Shown in pieces: positions 27,240 to 35,923 of a stretch of 64,000 nt of DNA; positions within the stretch are counted from its first letter, which is position 1; the number at the start of each line of letters is the position of its first letter. Origin of the DNA: Humidesulfovibrio mexicanus (GTDB lineage: Bacteria; Desulfobacterota; Desulfovibrionia; Desulfovibrionales; Desulfovibrionaceae); assembly GCF_900188225.1 (NCBI RefSeq), contig NZ_FZOC01000001.1, positions 620,596 to 684,595 on the forward strand, given 5' to 3'. The notes beneath the pieces are model-generated. The model had not been told where the DNA came from, did not search any database, and saw nothing but the letters and a program-made list of their open reading frames with translations. A program made the position numbers and the translations under genes.

Positions 27240-27266
27240 GGGGGCACCGCACCTCCCAGCACGTCG

Positions 27267-27304
27267 AAAGCCCCGAAGCGGACGCGCGTCCACTCCGGGG
27301 CTTT
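27267..27304. terminator. Bidirectional terminator between the lipoprotein gene and ilvN
   Basis: AAAGCCCCG (27267-27275) pairs with CGGGGCTTT (27296-27304); A and T runs at the two ends suit transcripts from both sides. Confidence 0.7.
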
Positions 27305-27331
27305 GCCCTTTGGCCCGGCAGGGGCCGCCGC

Positions 27332-27667
27332 TTACGCCGCGCTCTGGGCGCTGGGACCGGCCGCCTCCCACCCTGCCATGCACGCGTCCATGCGCGAAAG
27401 CGCGCTGCCGTCGGCCTCGAAGGCCAGCACCTCCAGCACGTCGTAGAGCTTGCGCACCTGCCGGATCATCTGCTCCAGGCGCTCGTCGCGGTGGACGAGC
27501 AGCCAGATGCGGCTGGTTCCGGCCGCGCCCCCGCCGCTCTGCGGGGTGCACAAAATGCCCTCCACGTTGAAGGCGCGCCGGGCGAAAAGCCCGCACACAT
27601 GCGTCATCACGCCGGGGTGGTTGTTCACGGTAAGACGCAGGGCCATGAGTTTGTCTTCGGCGGTCAT
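27332..27667 (-). CDS. ilvN: Acetolactate synthase small (regulatory) subunit
   Basis: A 111-residue ACT-domain protein (LRLTVNNHPGVMTHVCGLFARRAFNVEGI), the valine-sensing subunit of acetohydroxyacid synthase. It is short, like enterobacterial IlvN, lacking the second domain of IlvH. It lies 12 bases downstream of ilvB and is co-transcribed under the same attenuator. It ends at a terminator shared with the convergent lipoprotein gene. Confidence 0.92.
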   Translation of the reverse strand: MTAEDKLMALRLTVNNHPGVMTHVCGLFARRAFNVEGILCTPQSGGGAAGTSRIWLLVHRDERLEQMIRQVRKLYDVLEVLAFEADGSALSRMDACMAGWEAAGPSAQSAA

Positions 27668-27679
27668 CGCTGTGCCTCC

Positions 27680-29449
27680 TTATGCGTTGGTGCTGGCCGC
27701 GCAGGCGGCAGGGGCGTCCTGGCAGATCATCTCGGTGTTGGCGGCTCCCGGCGGGACCATGGGGTACACGTTCTCGCGGGCGTCCACGGGCACGCGCACC
27801 AGGCAGGGGCCTTCGCGCAGCAGCGCGCGCTCAAGCTCGGCCATGGGGTCGCGGGCCTGGGACAGGTCCACGGCGCGCACGCCGAAGCCCTCGGCTATTT
27901 TGAGGAAGTCGATGTGATGGCGATAGGTGGAGGCGAACACGCGCCGCCCGTAGAAGAGGTCCTGCTGCTGCTGCACCAGACCCAGGGACCCGTTGTCGGC
28001 CAGCACGATGGCCACGCTGGCCCCGGTCTCGGCCGCGGTGGCCAGTTCCTGGATGTTCATCTGCAGGCTGCCGTCGCCGGTGAAGCACACCACCCGGCGG
28101 CCCGGATTGGCCAGCGCCGCGCCAATGGCCGTGGGCAGGCCGAAGCCCATGGTGCCAAGCCCGCCGGAGGTGAGCCAGGCGCGCGGCTTGAGGTCCGGAT
28201 AGGCCTGGGCGGCGCGCATCTGGTGCTGGCCCACATCGGTGACCACGATGGCCCCGTCCTGCCCGGCGCCGTCCGCTGCGGAGGTGAGGATATCGCCGGA
28301 GCAGCGCACCAGTCCGTAAGGGGTCAGCGGATTGCCCGCGCCGGGCAGATCCTGCGGGTTCTCGGCCTTGCAGGCGGCCACGCGCGCCAGCCAGGCGGCG
28401 CGGTCCGGGTTCTTTGCCCCGCCTGAGACCAGGGGCAGCATGGCCGTCAGGGCGGTGCGCACATCGGCGCGGATGGCCAGGTGCGCGGCCTTGAGCTTGT
28501 CCAGCTCGCTGTGGTCGATGTCCAGATGGATGAGCGCGGCGTTGGGGCAGAACTCGTCCAGGCGGCCCGTGGCGCGGTCGTCCAGCCGCGCGCCCGCCAC
28601 CATGAGCAGGTCGCACTCGCCCATGAGGGTGTTTGCCGCGCGGGTGCCGTGCATCCCAAGCATCCCGATGTTCAGGGGATGGGCATCGGGCAGGATGCCC
28701 AGGCCCAGAAGCGACATGGTGACGGGCAGCCCCGCGGCCTCGGCAAAGGCGCGCGCGCCCGGCCCGGCTCCGGAGGCCGCGACGCCAGCGCCCAGCAGCA
28801 GGATGGGCCGCCGCGACTGGGCCAGCATCCGCGCGGCCCGTTCCAGCGAGGGCTGGTCCGGCGGCTCCACGGGATCGGGCCCGCCGGGCTCGGGCAGGCG
28901 CTCCACGCTGATGCGCGCGGCCTGCACATCCTTGGGGATGTCCACCAGCACCGGGCCTGGACGGCCGGAGGACGCGATGCGAAACGCCTCCGGGATGACG
29001 CGCAACAGCTCCTCGGCGCTGCGCACCAGGAAGTTGTGCTTGGTCACCGGAATGCTCATGCCGTAGATGTCCACTTCCTGGAAGGCGTCGGTGCCGATCA
29101 TGGAGCTGGGCACCTGGCCGGTGATGCAGATGACGGGCACGGAGTCGAGCTTGGCGTCGGCCAGAGCGGTGAGGGTGTTGGTGGCGCCGGGGCCGGAGGT
29201 GGCGAAGAACACGGCGGGTTCGCCCGTGGTGCGGGCCATGCCCTGGGCCATGAACCCGGCCCCCTGCTCGTGGCGGGCCAGCACGTGGCGGATGGCCGTG
29301 CTGCGGGACAGGGCATCGTACAGGGGCAGGTTGGCCCCGCCGGGAATGCCCGGAATGATGCGCACGCCCTGGCGTTCCAGCAGGCGGATGACGAGCTCGG
29401 CTCCGGTCATGGACATGGGGGTCGGCTGGCCTTTTGCGGCGGTCGGCAT
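27680..29449 (-). CDS. ilvB: Acetolactate synthase large (catalytic) subunit
   Basis: A 589-residue ThDP enzyme condensing pyruvate with pyruvate or 2-oxobutyrate, the first common step to Val, Leu and Ile. N-terminal PYR domain with the conserved Glu in [11 protein letters not shown]; central FAD/DHAP-like domain; C-terminal ThDP motif [15 protein letters not shown] through [16 protein letters not shown] 29449 has a GGGAGG site. Its leader (29450-29704) carries a branched-chain-rich peptide and a terminator. Confidence 0.96.
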   Translation of the reverse strand: MPTAAKGQPTPMSMTGAELVIRLLERQGVRIIPGIPGGANLPLYDALSRSTAIRHVLARHEQGAGFMAQGMARTTGEPAVFFATSGPGATNTLTALADAKLDSVPVICITGQVPSSMIGTDAFQEVDIYGMSIPVTKHNFLVRSAEELLRVIPEAFRIASSGRPGPVLVDIPKDVQAARISVERLPEPGGPDPVEPPDQPSLERAARMLAQSRRPILLLGAGVAASGAGPGARAFAEAAGLPVTMSLLGLGILPDAHPLNIGMLGMHGTRAANTLMGECDLLMVAGARLDDRATGRLDEFCPNAALIHLDIDHSELDKLKAAHLAIRADVRTALTAMLPLVSGGAKNPDRAAWLARVAACKAENPQDLPGAGNPLTPYGLVRCSGDILTSAADGAGQDGAIVVTDVGQHQMRAAQAYPDLKPRAWLTSGGLGTMGFGLPTAIGAALANPGRRVVCFTGDGSLQMNIQELATAAETGASVAIVLADNGSLGLVQQQQDLFYGRRVFASTYRHHIDFLKIAEGFGVRAVDLSQARDPMAELERALLREGPCLVRVPVDARENVYPMVPPGAANTEMICQDAPAACAASTNA

Positions 29450-29544
29450 GAGACACCTCCCTTCTGTGGGGGCCCCGGCTGCGCTGTCGGTGTGGTGGCT
29501 TGGCTGTTCTCCCCGAATTGTGGCCCACCAGGGCCGGGAGAACG

Positions 29545-29578
29545 GAAAACCCCCGCCGACTCGCGCCGACGGGGGTTT
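29545..29578 (-). terminator. Attenuator terminator in the ilvBN leader
   Basis: On the minus strand AAACCCCCG pairs with CGGGGGTTT, and TTTT precedes the next bases. It sits 25 bases beyond the leader-peptide stop and about 95 bases before ilvB, the expected place for a transcription attenuator. Confidence 0.85.
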
Positions 29579-29602
29579 GGGTTTGCGAAGAAAACCTGCC
29601 CG

Positions 29603-29704
29603 CTACGACGCGATGTCGCCTACGACGCCTACTACGACGATGACGGCGCAGGCGCGCAGGGCCGGGGCGGCTAGGGCCAGGGCAAGAGCGGCGGTGCGGT
29701 TCAT
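29603..29704 (-). CDS. ilvBN leader peptide (attenuation)
   Basis: A 33-codon frame, ATG 29704 to TAG 29603-29605. It encodes a peptide rich in the regulated amino acids: [11 protein letters not shown] in the first half, then the run AVIVVVGVVGDIAS with six Val and two Ile in eleven residues. It is immediately followed by a terminator hairpin and then ilvB. It closely resembles the ivbL leader of E. coli ilvBN in design. Its ribosome site is weak. Ribosome stalling at the Val/Ile codons when charged tRNA is scarce should prevent the terminator from folding. Confidence 0.8.
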   Translation of the reverse strand: MNRTAALALALAAPALRACAVIVVVGVVGDIAS

Positions 29705-29748
29705 CGTGGTTCGGCTCACAGGTTGCGGGTTTGTCTGCTGAACGTGTC

Positions 29749-29776
29749 CTTACGCCCAATCTCGGAAAAAGGTCAA
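29749..29776 (-). promoter_or_regulatory. Possible ilvBN promoter inside the end of cheV
   Basis: Minus strand TTGACC (29771-29776) overlaps the cheV stop codon. A -10-like TAAGGA lies about 17 bases downstream. The -35 is good and the -10 poor. Confidence 0.35.
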
Positions 29777-30735
29777 GCTCCCGCCGCACCACGGCGCTCA
29801 AGAATCATGTCGCGCACCTGGTGGGTAAGCCCGCCGAACTCCGGCTTGGTGATCTGGGCGTCGGCCCCAACGCTTTGCCCCTTGTGGAGCAACCCCTTGG
29901 AAATAAGCGAGGAAAACAGGATCACCGGCAGTTCCTTGAGCACGGGATCGCTCTTGATGCTCTTGGTCAGGGTATAGCCGTCCATGCGCGGCATCTCCAC
30001 GTCGGAGACAACGGCGTCCAGCAGGCGCGGAGCGGGAACGCCAAGACGCTGCGCCTCGGCCTTGAGCCCCTGCAAATGCGCCCAGGCGTCCTCGCCGTTG
30101 TTCTTGACCTCGACCTCGAAGCCTGCGGCCTCGAAGTTGCGGCGCAACAGAAAGCGCACGGAGGTGGAGTCGTCCACAAGAAGCACGCGCAAGGGGTCGT
30201 CCAGGCTGGGCGCGGGGATGCTTTCGGGTTCTTCGTTGGGCAGGGCGTTCAGCTCGGCCAGGGCGCGCTCCAGGTCCAGCAGCAGGGCGAAATGGTCGCC
30301 CAGGCGCACGGTGCCGGTGATGCAGTTGCCGGGCATGTCGGCCAAATAGCGGCTGGGCGGCTCCACCTCGCTCCAGCTTACGCGGTGGATCATGGTGACG
30401 CCGGAGACGAGGAACCCGGTGCGCACGCCGTTGAATTCGGTCACGAGGATGGGCTCGTGGCTGGACGGGGCGCGGGTGACGCCGAGCCACACGGACAGGT
30501 CCACCACGGGCAGGACCATGTCGCGCAGGGGAATGACCCCGAGGTAGCTGGGGTGCGCGGCGGAATCGCACGGCTCAAGCTGCGGCGGGGACTCGATGAT
30601 CTCGAGCACCTTGGCCACGTTGACGCCGAAGTAGGCGTTCTCCGCCAAGCCGCCTTCTCCGGGCTGGGCCAGGTAGAGTTCGATGATCTCCAACTCGTTG
30701 GTGCCGGACTCCAGCAGAATGTTGGTCTGGTTCAT
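29773..30735 (-). CDS. cheV: Chemotaxis protein CheV (CheW-receiver fusion)
   Basis: A 320-residue coupling protein. Residues about 15-165 form a CheW domain (FGVNVAKVLEII, GVIPLRDMVLPVVDLS). From about 180 there is a CheY-like receiver with the acidic pocket LLVDDS, the phospho-acceptor Asp in VVSDVEMPRMDG, and the KPEFGG lysine. It probably adjusts receptor-CheA coupling. No other che genes are nearby; it lies between neuB and the ilvBN attenuator. Confidence 0.93.
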   Translation of the reverse strand: MNQTNILLESGTNELEIIELYLAQPGEGGLAENAYFGVNVAKVLEIIESPPQLEPCDSAAHPSYLGVIPLRDMVLPVVDLSVWLGVTRAPSSHEPILVTEFNGVRTGFLVSGVTMIHRVSWSEVEPPSRYLADMPGNCITGTVRLGDHFALLLDLERALAELNALPNEEPESIPAPSLDDPLRVLLVDDSTSVRFLLRRNFEAAGFEVEVKNNGEDAWAHLQGLKAEAQRLGVPAPRLLDAVVSDVEMPRMDGYTLTKSIKSDPVLKELPVILFSSLISKGLLHKGQSVGADAQITKPEFGGLTHQVRDMILERRGAAGA

Positions 30736-30793
30736 GCGGGCTCGCCCCTGCTCCTGGTGGCCGATGGCTCCGGCCCGGTGTTCGATACGGGTC

Positions 30794-31888
30794 CTAGGTG
30801 GACTGGGAGGCCGCGCTGGCGTGGCGCACAGGCAGGGCCAGGTGCTCCCACTGCAGGGGCTCCTCGTGCTTCACGCTGCGCAAAATGGCCGCGCCGAGCA
30901 CCTCGTCCCAGTGAACGGGGGAAATGCCGTCCAGGGGGCTGCGCGTGGTCAGGTCGGCCGGGGTCAGCACGTGGCCGGCGGGCAAATCGCGCGAGAAGAC
31001 CATGCACTTGCGCAGTTTCTTGGCCGCGGCCTGTTCCTCGGGAAAAACCTTCTTGCCCTTCTGGATCATGCAAGCCTCCACCTCGCGGATCATGGCCACA
31101 AGTTCGGCCAGCTCCGCAGGCTCCAGCGAGGCTTTGTGGTCGGTGCCGACCTGGTTCTTGTCCAGGGTGAAGTGGCGCTCCACCACGCAGGCGCCCAGGG
31201 CCACGGAGGCCACGCTGGGGGCCAGACCGCGCTCGTGCCCGGAATAGCCCACGGGCAGGCCATAGCGTTCGCGCAGGAACTCCATCACCGGCAGACCGAT
31301 CTGCTCCGGAGCGCAGGGATAGGAGCTGTTGCAGTGCAGCAGCACAAGCCTCTCGTTGCGCTGGCGGATGAGGGACACCGCGGCGTCAACCTCCTCCAGG
31401 GTGCTCATGCCCGTACTCATGATGATGGGCAGCCCGCTCGCGGCGATCTTGCGCACAAGGGGCACGTTCACCAGGTCTGCAGAGCAGATCTTGATGAGCT
31501 GCATTCCAAGACCCAGCATCTCTTCAAGGCTCACCTCGTCCCAGGCGGAGGCGAAGAACACCAGCCCGAGCGACTCGGTCAATTCCTTGAGTTCGGCCAT
31601 CTGCTCCACGGAAAGTTCGAGCGCCTTGCGGTGCGCGCCGTAGGTGGGGCCAAAGCTGTTGGCGCCTGTGTAGGGAGCCTCGCGCCCGGCGCGCGTCAAA
31701 AGCGACTCCATGTGGCGCTTCTGGAACTTCACGGCGTCCACTCCGGCGCGCGCAGCCTCCTGGACCATGCGCCGGGCCTGTGCCATGTCGCCCTGGTGGT
31801 TGTTGCCCACCTCGGCCACGATGAAACAGGGATGCCCCTGGCCGATTGCACGCCCGGACGGAAGCGTTATGCTGTTGACCTGCGCCAT
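30794..31888 (-). CDS. N-acetylneuraminate/pseudaminate synthase family protein (NeuB)
   Basis: A 364-residue TIM-barrel enzyme condensing phosphoenolpyruvate with an N-acetylated hexosamine to give a nonulosonic (sialic-type) acid, with a C-terminal SAF (antifreeze-like) domain from about 295. Motifs: EVGNNHQGD, VKFQKR, KICSADLVN, STGMSTLEEVD, HCNSSYP, GYSGHERG, ERHFTLDK. Which sugar acid is made cannot be read from sequence. It sits 2 bases after the regulator gene, so they are probably one unit; other nonulosonate genes are absent. Confidence 0.9.
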   Translation of the reverse strand: MAQVNSITLPSGRAIGQGHPCFIVAEVGNNHQGDMAQARRMVQEAARAGVDAVKFQKRHMESLLTRAGREAPYTGANSFGPTYGAHRKALELSVEQMAELKELTESLGLVFFASAWDEVSLEEMLGLGMQLIKICSADLVNVPLVRKIAASGLPIIMSTGMSTLEEVDAAVSLIRQRNERLVLLHCNSSYPCAPEQIGLPVMEFLRERYGLPVGYSGHERGLAPSVASVALGACVVERHFTLDKNQVGTDHKASLEPAELAELVAMIREVEACMIQKGKKVFPEEQAAAKKLRKCMVFSRDLPAGHVLTPADLTTRSPLDGISPVHWDEVLGAAILRSVKHEEPLQWEHLALPVRHASAASQST

Positions 31889-31890
31889 GC

Positions 31891-32505
31891 TTACAACCTC
31901 ACGATCTCGAGCCCCCTCCTGGTGGAGAGGGGCTGCAGTTGCTGATGAATCTCGTCCTGGCGGCCGAAAGAAGTGATGACCACGGCCTGGCAGTCCACCT
32001 GCTCCAACACCACGGGAGCGGAGATGACGTAGCGGTGGAACGGCGCGCCGTGCTTGCCCGTGTCGTTGTCCACCACGGCCACAACCTGGAAGGCGGTGTC
32101 GCGCAGGGCGGAAAGCACCACCTCGCAGGTCTCGGACGCGCCGAACAGCGCGATCCTGCGGCGTCCGCGAGCCTCCAGGCCGCGCAGGCGGTTGGCGATG
32201 AAATCCTTGATGTTGGTGTACAGGCGAATGGTCTCGCTGGAGTAGTCGCTGAACATCTGTCGGCGGCTCTTTTCGCCTCCGCTGGTGAGGACATAGCGGT
32301 AGCTTTTGCCGTTCACCGGCCGGTACTCGATGAGGTTCTGCTCCTGCAGGAGCTTCAGGTACTGGTTGACCATGGCTCCGCTGAGCTTGAGCCGCCGTCC
32401 CAGTTCGTACTGCGACAGGCCGGAATCCTGGGACAGGGAGTCCAGAATGGCCAGCACGCGCGTCTCCTTGCTGGGCTTGAGATATTTCCCTTCAGAAAGC
32501 AGCAT
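31891..32505 (-). CDS. Winged-helix regulator fused to a Rossmann-like (PglD-N/CoA-binding type) domain
   Basis: A 204-residue protein. Residues about 10-75 form a winged helix-turn-helix (TRVLAILDSLSQDSGLSQYELGRRL, then LSGAMVNQYLKLL). After a linker, residues about 115-204 look like a small Rossmann fold (RRIALFGASETCEVVLSAL, VVAVVDND, AVVITSFG) similar to the N-terminal domain of sugar O-acyltransferases such as PglD. I infer a sugar- or nucleotide-responsive regulator of the adjacent neuB. ATG 32505; the start has no clear ribosome site. Confidence 0.75.
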   Translation of the reverse strand: MLLSEGKYLKPSKETRVLAILDSLSQDSGLSQYELGRRLKLSGAMVNQYLKLLQEQNLIEYRPVNGKSYRYVLTSGGEKSRRQMFSDYSSETIRLYTNIKDFIANRLRGLEARGRRRIALFGASETCEVVLSALRDTAFQVVAVVDNDTGKHGAPFHRYVISAPVVLEQVDCQAVVITSFGRQDEIHQQLQPLSTRRGLEIVRL

Positions 32506-32864
32506 GTTCGTTCACTCAGTGGTTGGTGCCTGGGTCCTGTTCCGCGCTATTTCGGCTTGCTCCTGGCTGCGGAAGCCTCTGCCGCATGAAGTCCACGCCA
32601 CAGGCCATGCAATTTCCGGGCAACAATGCGCAAATCATTCACCTGGTCAATAATTTTCATAAAAAATCAAAGTCCAGAATAGGATTGGAATAGCCCACCC
32701 CCGCAAGCGGTGTCAAGAAGCCCCCACCTCCACGGCAGGCTGCGAACCAGTCCCGCCGCGCTTCCGGGCAGGCTTGATCATTCATGGAGCCAATGAACCG
32801 TCACTGTCAAACTTCCGCCAACAGCGTGTTTCAAACCCCGAAGCCCGGACGGGCTCATTTCCCC

Positions 32865-32893
32865 TTGCCACCATGTTTGCGGCCAACTATAGT
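32865..32893 (+). promoter_or_regulatory. Sigma-70 promoter of fadD
   Basis: TTGCCA (32865-32870), exactly 17 bases, TATAGT (32888-32893): near-consensus boxes with ideal spacing. Confidence 0.65.
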
Positions 32894-32898
32894 CCACC

Positions 32899-32915
32899 GG
32901 CGCTTTTAAAGCGCC
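32899..32915. promoter_or_regulatory. Palindromic operator-like site at the fadD transcription start
   Basis: GGCGCTTT-T-AAAGCGCC is a perfect 8-bp inverted repeat starting about six bases after the -10 box, where a repressor would block initiation. As RNA it would form a hairpin at the very 5' end. Confidence 0.5.
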
Positions 32916-32938
32916 ACGACGCCGCACGAGGGTTCACA

Positions 32939-34666
32939 ATGTCTGAGATCGACCGTCCCTGGCTTTCGCATTATGATCAAAATGTCCCGGCAGCGCCCAA
33001 ACTTGCCGTCAAGCCGGTGTTCGATCTGCTGGACGATGCCGCGTCGCGCTGGCCGGACCGCCCTGCCGTCGTATTCCAGAACACCAGCATCAGCTACGCC
33101 AAGCTCAAGAAATATTCCGGCCTGGTGGCGGCCAACTTGCGCAAGCAGGGGCTCAGGCGCGGCGACCGCGTGGCCGTCATGCTGCCCAACACCCCGCAGA
33201 CGGTCATCGCCTACTGGGGCGTGCTGCGCGCGGGAGGCACGGTGGTCTTCACCAACCCGCTCTACATGGAGACGGAGATTCTCCACCAACTCAAGGACTC
33301 CGGCGCGCGCTTCGTCATCACCCTGGATTTGCTGTGGCCCAAGCTGGAACCCCTGCGCCCCCAGCTTGGCGTCGAAAAATTCTTCGTCACCAGCATCGCC
33401 GACTCCCTGCGCTTCCCCCTGTCCATTCTCTACAAGCTGCGCGCCTGGCGCGAGGGCCAGAACCGCAAGGTGCCCTTCGACGGTGACACCGTGCATACCT
33501 GGGGTTCGCTGTTGGGCGGGCTTTCCACCTACACGGTCAAGGGAATCATACCGGAAAAGGACCTGGCGCTCTTGCAGTACACCGGCGGCACCACTGGCCT
33601 GGCCAAGGGCTGCATGATCACCCACGCCAACCTTTGCGCCAACGCCCTGCAGTGCACCGCCATGCTGCCCGGCATGGGCGAAAAGCAGGAACTCTTCCTC
33701 GGCGTGCTGCCCTACTTCCACATCTACGGCCTCACCGTGTGCCTGAACCTGTGCACCGCGCTGGGGGCCACACAAATTCCCTTCGCCCGCTACGTCCCGG
33801 CAGACGTGCTCAAGACCATCCACAGGGAACGCCCCACGGTGTTCCCTGGCGCGCCCTCGGTGTACATCTCCCTGTTGCAGCAAAAGAACGTCGGCACCTA
33901 CGATTTGTCCTCCATCCGCTACTGCGTGTCCGGCTCCGCCCCCATGCCGGTGGAGTGGTTCGAGCAGTTCCGGCAGGCCACGGGCGCGCGCATCTGCGAG
34001 GGCTACGGCCTGTCCGAGGCCAGCCCGGTGACGCACATCAACCCCCTGCACGGCGTGGCCAAGCACGGGTCCATCGGCCTGCCCGTGCCCGGCACCGACG
34101 CCAAGATCGTGGACATGGACCTGGGCGGCCCGGCCCTGCCGCCGGGCAAGCTGGGTGAACTGGCCGTGCGCGGCCCGCAGGTCATGGCCGGATACTACAA
34201 CCGCCCGGACGAAACCGCCGACGTGCTCCGCAACGGCTGGCTCTACACCGGCGACATCGCCTACATGGACGAGGACGGCTACTTCTTCATCGTGGACCGC
34301 AAGAAGGACCTCATCATCAGCGCGGGCTACAACATCTACCCGCGCGAGATCGACGAGATTCTGCACCAGCACCCCAAGGTGCAGGAGGCCGTGGCCGTGG
34401 GCATCCCCTGCGATGCGCGGGGCGAAGTGGTCAAGGTGTACGTGGTGCCAAAGCCCGGGGAAACCCCCACCAAGGCAGAGATCATCGCCTTCTGCCGCCA
34501 GAAGCTGGCCGGCTACAAGGTGCCCCGCCATGTGGAATTCCGCGAAAGCCTGCCCAAGACCATGGTGGGCAAGGTGCTGCGCCGCGCCCTGCGCGCGGAG
34601 GAAGCCGAACGGACAGGGACCGGCGCCTCGCCCAAGGTGGTGGACGACACCAGCGCGGAATCCTGA
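32939..34666 (+). CDS. fadD: Long-chain fatty-acid--CoA ligase (AMP-binding)
   Basis: A 575-residue acyl-adenylate-forming enzyme activating fatty acids as CoA thioesters. P-loop YTGGTTGLAKG at about residue 218, GYGLSEASPV (A5), YTGDIAYMDEDGYFFIVDRKKDLIISAGYNIYPREI (A7-A8) and the catalytic Lys in KTMVGKVLRR near the C-terminus are all present. ATG 32939 matches the start of recognisable homology; an upstream in-frame stretch overlaps the promoter. Substrate chain length is inferred from the family only. Confidence 0.92.
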   Translation: MSEIDRPWLSHYDQNVPAAPKLAVKPVFDLLDDAASRWPDRPAVVFQNTSISYAKLKKYSGLVAANLRKQGLRRGDRVAVMLPNTPQTVIAYWGVLRAGGTVVFTNPLYMETEILHQLKDSGARFVITLDLLWPKLEPLRPQLGVEKFFVTSIADSLRFPLSILYKLRAWREGQNRKVPFDGDTVHTWGSLLGGLSTYTVKGIIPEKDLALLQYTGGTTGLAKGCMITHANLCANALQCTAMLPGMGEKQELFLGVLPYFHIYGLTVCLNLCTALGATQIPFARYVPADVLKTIHRERPTVFPGAPSVYISLLQQKNVGTYDLSSIRYCVSGSAPMPVEWFEQFRQATGARICEGYGLSEASPVTHINPLHGVAKHGSIGLPVPGTDAKIVDMDLGGPALPPGKLGELAVRGPQVMAGYYNRPDETADVLRNGWLYTGDIAYMDEDGYFFIVDRKKDLIISAGYNIYPREIDEILHQHPKVQEAVAVGIPCDARGEVVKVYVVPKPGETPTKAEIIAFCRQKLAGYKVPRHVEFRESLPKTMVGKVLRRALRAEEAERTGTGASPKVVDDTSAES

Positions 34667-34698
34667 CCCGCCGCATCCACCGCGGCAAGACGAACCAC

Positions 34699-34735
34699 AG
34701 CGCCCCGCCCCTCCAAGGCCGGGGCGCTTTCTTCT
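34699..34735 (+). terminator. Rho-independent terminator of fadD
   Basis: AGCGCCCC (34699-34706) pairs with GGGGCGCT (34721-34728), followed by TTTCTTCTTC. Confidence 0.8.
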
Positions 34736-34860
34736 TCAGCGCGCATCATGTCACACGGTCGGCGTGTGCGCGACACCGGACGCAAGCATACTCTCCCCAT
34801 AGGACAGCGTTCAGGCGTTGCGCAAAGTGCGCCCGCCCCTGTCCAAGGGAGGCCCCAAGC

Positions 34861-35049
34861 ATGGACCGCACCCCGCCTGCCACGGCAGCAAAGCCCAGAC
34901 ACGTCACGCCCGCCTCCTCCACCGCTTCGGTCCGAGGCCTGGCGTACACCCTCTTCCGACACGGCCGCGGCCTGTCCCACGAGGAATCGCTCCGCAGGAT
35001 GCGCGCATCCCTGCCCATGGGGCCGGATTGGCCGCCCAAGGCCGCCTAA
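34861..35049 (+). CDS. Possible small basic protein, unknown
   Basis: A 62-codon frame with ATG 34861 behind a well-placed GGGAGG (34849-34854). The first half is low-complexity Pro/Ala/Thr; the second half (GLAYTLFRHGRGLSHEESLRRMRASLP) looks like a helix with conserved-type composition. It fills the gap between fadD and the cyclophilin terminator. With only sequence to go on it may be real or chance. Confidence 0.4.
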   Translation: MDRTPPATAAKPRHVTPASSTASVRGLAYTLFRHGRGLSHEESLRRMRASLPMGPDWPPKAA

Positions 35050-35067
35050 GGTCGGCCGGGGGACATG

Positions 35068-35102
35068 AAAAAAGACGGCCCCCGCCTGAAGCGGAAGCCG
35101 CC
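35068..35102 (-). terminator. Rho-independent terminator of the cyclophilin gene
   Basis: On the minus strand GGCGGCTTCCGC pairs through a 12-bp stem (some G-U pairs) with GCGGGGGCCGTC, and TTTTTT (35068-35073) follows. Confidence 0.8.
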
Positions 35103-35127
35103 CTGCCCTGGCGAAAACGTTCCCGGC

Positions 35128-35733
35128 CTACTGGGCCAAAATGCTGGCCTTCTTGATGATCACGGGCTGCACGGGCACATCGTCGAACATGCCCTTCTTG
35201 CCAGTGCGCACGCCCTTGATCTCGTCCACCACGCGCTTGCCGTCCACCACCACGCCGAACACGGCGTAGCCCCAGCCCTCGTCGGTCTTGCCGCGATGGT
35301 CCAGAAAACGGTTGTCGCGCACGTTGATGAAGAACTGGGCAGACGCCGAGTGCGGGTCCGAGGTGCGGGCCATGGCAACGGTATACAGGGTGTTTTTCAG
35401 GCCGTTGCCCGCCTCGTTGCGGATGCCGGGGCCCGTGGGCTTTTCGCGCATGTTGGCGTCGAAGCCGCCGCCCTGGACCATGAAGCCGTTGATGACACGG
35501 TGGAAAATGGTGCCGTCGTAGTGCCCGCTCTTCACGTAGGACAGGAAGTTGGCCACCGAGAGCGGGGCCTTGTCTTTGTAGAGTTCGATGACAATGTCGC
35601 CCTTGCTGGTTTCGAGCTTGACCAGGGTCTTGCCTGCCGTGGAGCCGGGCTGGGCGGCACTCTGGGCCAGGCAGGGCGCGGCCAGGGCAAGCGCCAAGCC
35701 AATGCCCATGAACAGACGGAGGAAACGCTGCAT
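35128..35733 (-). CDS. Exported peptidyl-prolyl cis-trans isomerase, cyclophilin type
   Basis: A 201-residue cyclophilin with a Sec signal peptide (cleavage after PCLAQ, about residue 24), so it folds proteins in the periplasm. The core has [24 protein letters not shown], the catalytic Arg in [13 protein letters not shown], and [10 protein letters not shown]. It most resembles PpiA. ATG 35733 has an AAAGGAG site. It is a single-gene unit divergent from the 35924 gene. Confidence 0.93.
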   Translation of the reverse strand: MQRFLRLFMGIGLALALAAPCLAQSAAQPGSTAGKTLVKLETSKGDIVIELYKDKAPLSVANFLSYVKSGHYDGTIFHRVINGFMVQGGGFDANMREKPTGPGIRNEAGNGLKNTLYTVAMARTSDPHSASAQFFINVRDNRFLDHRGKTDEGWGYAVFGVVVDGKRVVDEIKGVRTGKKGMFDDVPVQPVIIKKASILAQ

Positions 35734-35784
35734 GGTGGATTCTCCTTTGTTGTCCGGATGTTCGCGGGCTTTCCCGCTTGCGGG

Positions 35785-35813
35785 ACCCTAGCAGACGCGC
35801 CCGCCCAGGGCAA
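35785..35813 (-). promoter_or_regulatory. Promoter of the cyclophilin gene
   Basis: Minus strand TTGCCC (35808-35813), 17 bases, TAGGGT (35785-35790). A CCCGC-aa-GCGGG hairpin lies in the leader. Confidence 0.4.
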
Positions 35814-35858
35814 TGGCGCGCATTCCCGTCTGCGACGGGGAAAATCCGCGTCCCCCGG

Positions 35859-35887
35859 TTGTCAGCACGCGGTCGATGGGCTAGCCT
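35859..35887 (+). promoter_or_regulatory. Promoter of the exported unknown and CHASE2 cyclase
   Basis: TTGTCA (35859-35864), 17 bases, TAGCCT (35882-35887), 37 bases before the ATG at 35924. Confidence 0.4.
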
Positions 35888-35923
35888 TGGGTCACCGCTC
35901 CCGCCGAACCAGGAGGCTTCGCC

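Larger units (their letters stand above)
32506..32938. other. Divergent intergenic region between the wHTH regulator and fadD
   Basis: No gene is supported. An AT-rich block (32650-32690, TTTTCATAAAAAATC) probably holds the minus-strand promoter. The plus side has a clear promoter (32865-32893) and an operator-like palindrome (32899-32915). Confidence 0.5.
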
